From an uncultured Marinomonas sp. (lineage in GTDB: Bacteria; Pseudomonadota; Gammaproteobacteria; Pseudomonadales; Marinomonadaceae), in assembly GCA_947493575.1 (NCBI GenBank), contig CANLRQ010000010.1, forward strand, positions 43,595-107,594: a stretch of 64,000 bases of DNA, in the 5' to 3' direction. Made by a program: the position numbers and the translations under genes. Shown in pieces: positions 63,735 through 64,000 of this stretch; position 1 is the stretch's first letter; every line of letters starts with the position of its first letter. The notes beneath the pieces were generated by a model. It saw nothing but the letters and a program-made list of their open reading frames with translations. It was not told the origin of the DNA and did no database searches.

Positions 63735-64000
63735 CTACGCTTTTTCTTCCATTCGATAAATGGCATCTTTCACTTCTTTCATGTGGGTTAAGTTGATGAT
63801 GTGACTAGCCCCTTTGAGCATGATGACTTCCACTTGAGAGGATGTAAAAATCTCTGGGGCTTTGGTGGCGCTACCGGGTCTTACAAGGCCATCATTTAAG
63901 CCTTGTAAGACAGTAATAGGAAGGTTAGCGTTCATTCTAGGGAGTCATTGACACTTAGAGCAATGGCGATTTCAACGGGTTGTCTGCAAACAGGTGTTTC
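63735..64000 (-). pseudogene. Alpha/beta hydrolase C-terminal part, probably frameshifted
   Basis: The last 67 codons read PITVLQGLNDGLVRP and VEVIMLKGASHIINLTH, the acid and His regions of an alpha/beta hydrolase (Asp in GLNDG, catalytic His in GASHI). Upstream, in another frame, ETPVCRQPVEIAIALSVNDS continues the family sequence to the window edge, then TGA; so one frameshift separates them near 63937. The gene's 5' part is outside the window. Confidence 0.5.

Noticed and set aside
1..64000. tRNA, rRNA or tmRNA genes
   Set aside because: No cloverleaf with a CCA-type end or rRNA-like stretch was recognised on reading both strands; a tRNAscan run would be decisive.

Overview
The window looks like part of a gammaproteobacterial chromosome from a marine Oceanospirillales-type organism; I would guess Marinomonas or a close relative. 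The reasons are AT-rich DNA, the yibN-grxC-secB and gpmI-envC-ctpA-yibQ orders, glnA-ntrB-ntrC, a six-gene group-2 Mrp antiporter operon and a Pseudomonas-type siaABCD module. The genus is inferred from gene content and was not tested. About 55 kb is ordinary core chromosome. The last 8 kb, after typA, is a repeat-rich accessory region.

Layout. 1-5679: nucleoside uptake and salvage operon (ABC transporter, cdd, purine nucleoside phosphorylase, deoC, deoB). 6105-14922, minus strand: a DUF547 protein, the Mrp Na+/H+ antiporter operon and a SulP anion transporter. 15061-17371: a small secreted protein and the ABC-F protein YbiT. 18238-24164: a split tryptophan cluster, with trpR-trpE-trpG on the plus strand behind a strong promoter carrying a CTAG-type operator, then trpB-trpA on the minus strand, divergent from a TetR regulator. 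20866-21891 and 25120-31877: c-di-GMP genes (GAF-GGDEF; CHASE-PAS-GGDEF-EAL; SiaA phosphatase, SiaB kinase, SiaC switch, SiaD diguanylate cyclase), followed by a decayed EAL-GGDEF gene. 32531-36039: a lipoprotein operon (LPP20-like, LpoB-like, COG3014) headed by an unlisted 39-residue membrane protein. 36304-47138: secB-grxC-yibN, a lipoprotein, a DUF1338 enzyme, a LysR regulator, gpmI-envC-ctpA-yibQ, tsaC and a DUF3461 gene. 47502-55483: ntrC, ntrB, glnA (sigma-54 promoter), thiI and typA.

Two dispersed short repeats punctuate the core. MR1 is about 140 bp with GAGACCTTTGCACGA-type ends, nine copies, some with 5-bp target duplications. MR2 has GGGAAGGTGCGAATAAGTC-type ends and about seven copies, one fused to a decayed transposase. 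Both look like MITEs and sit mostly at gene 3' ends.

55600-63730 is best explained as an integron-type cassette array without an integrase in view (a CALIN). The key evidence is a textbook 57-bp attC at 62227-62283 whose R'' box (ATTTAAC) is the exact complement of the cassette start (GTTAAAT) at 61503. Three copies of a 273-bp ORF-less element end in attC-like structures directly before three different genes. Two relics of a group II intron 3' end abut what look like interrupted R'' boxes, as expected for group IIC-attC introns. Cargo includes DUF3800, DUF2971 and a start-less DUF4145 gene, an AbiEii-like nucleotidyltransferase with a small partner, and two unrecognised proteins. A perfect LexA-type palindrome lies inside the array. 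The left part is a tandem array of 345-bp units packed with four kinds of hairpin.
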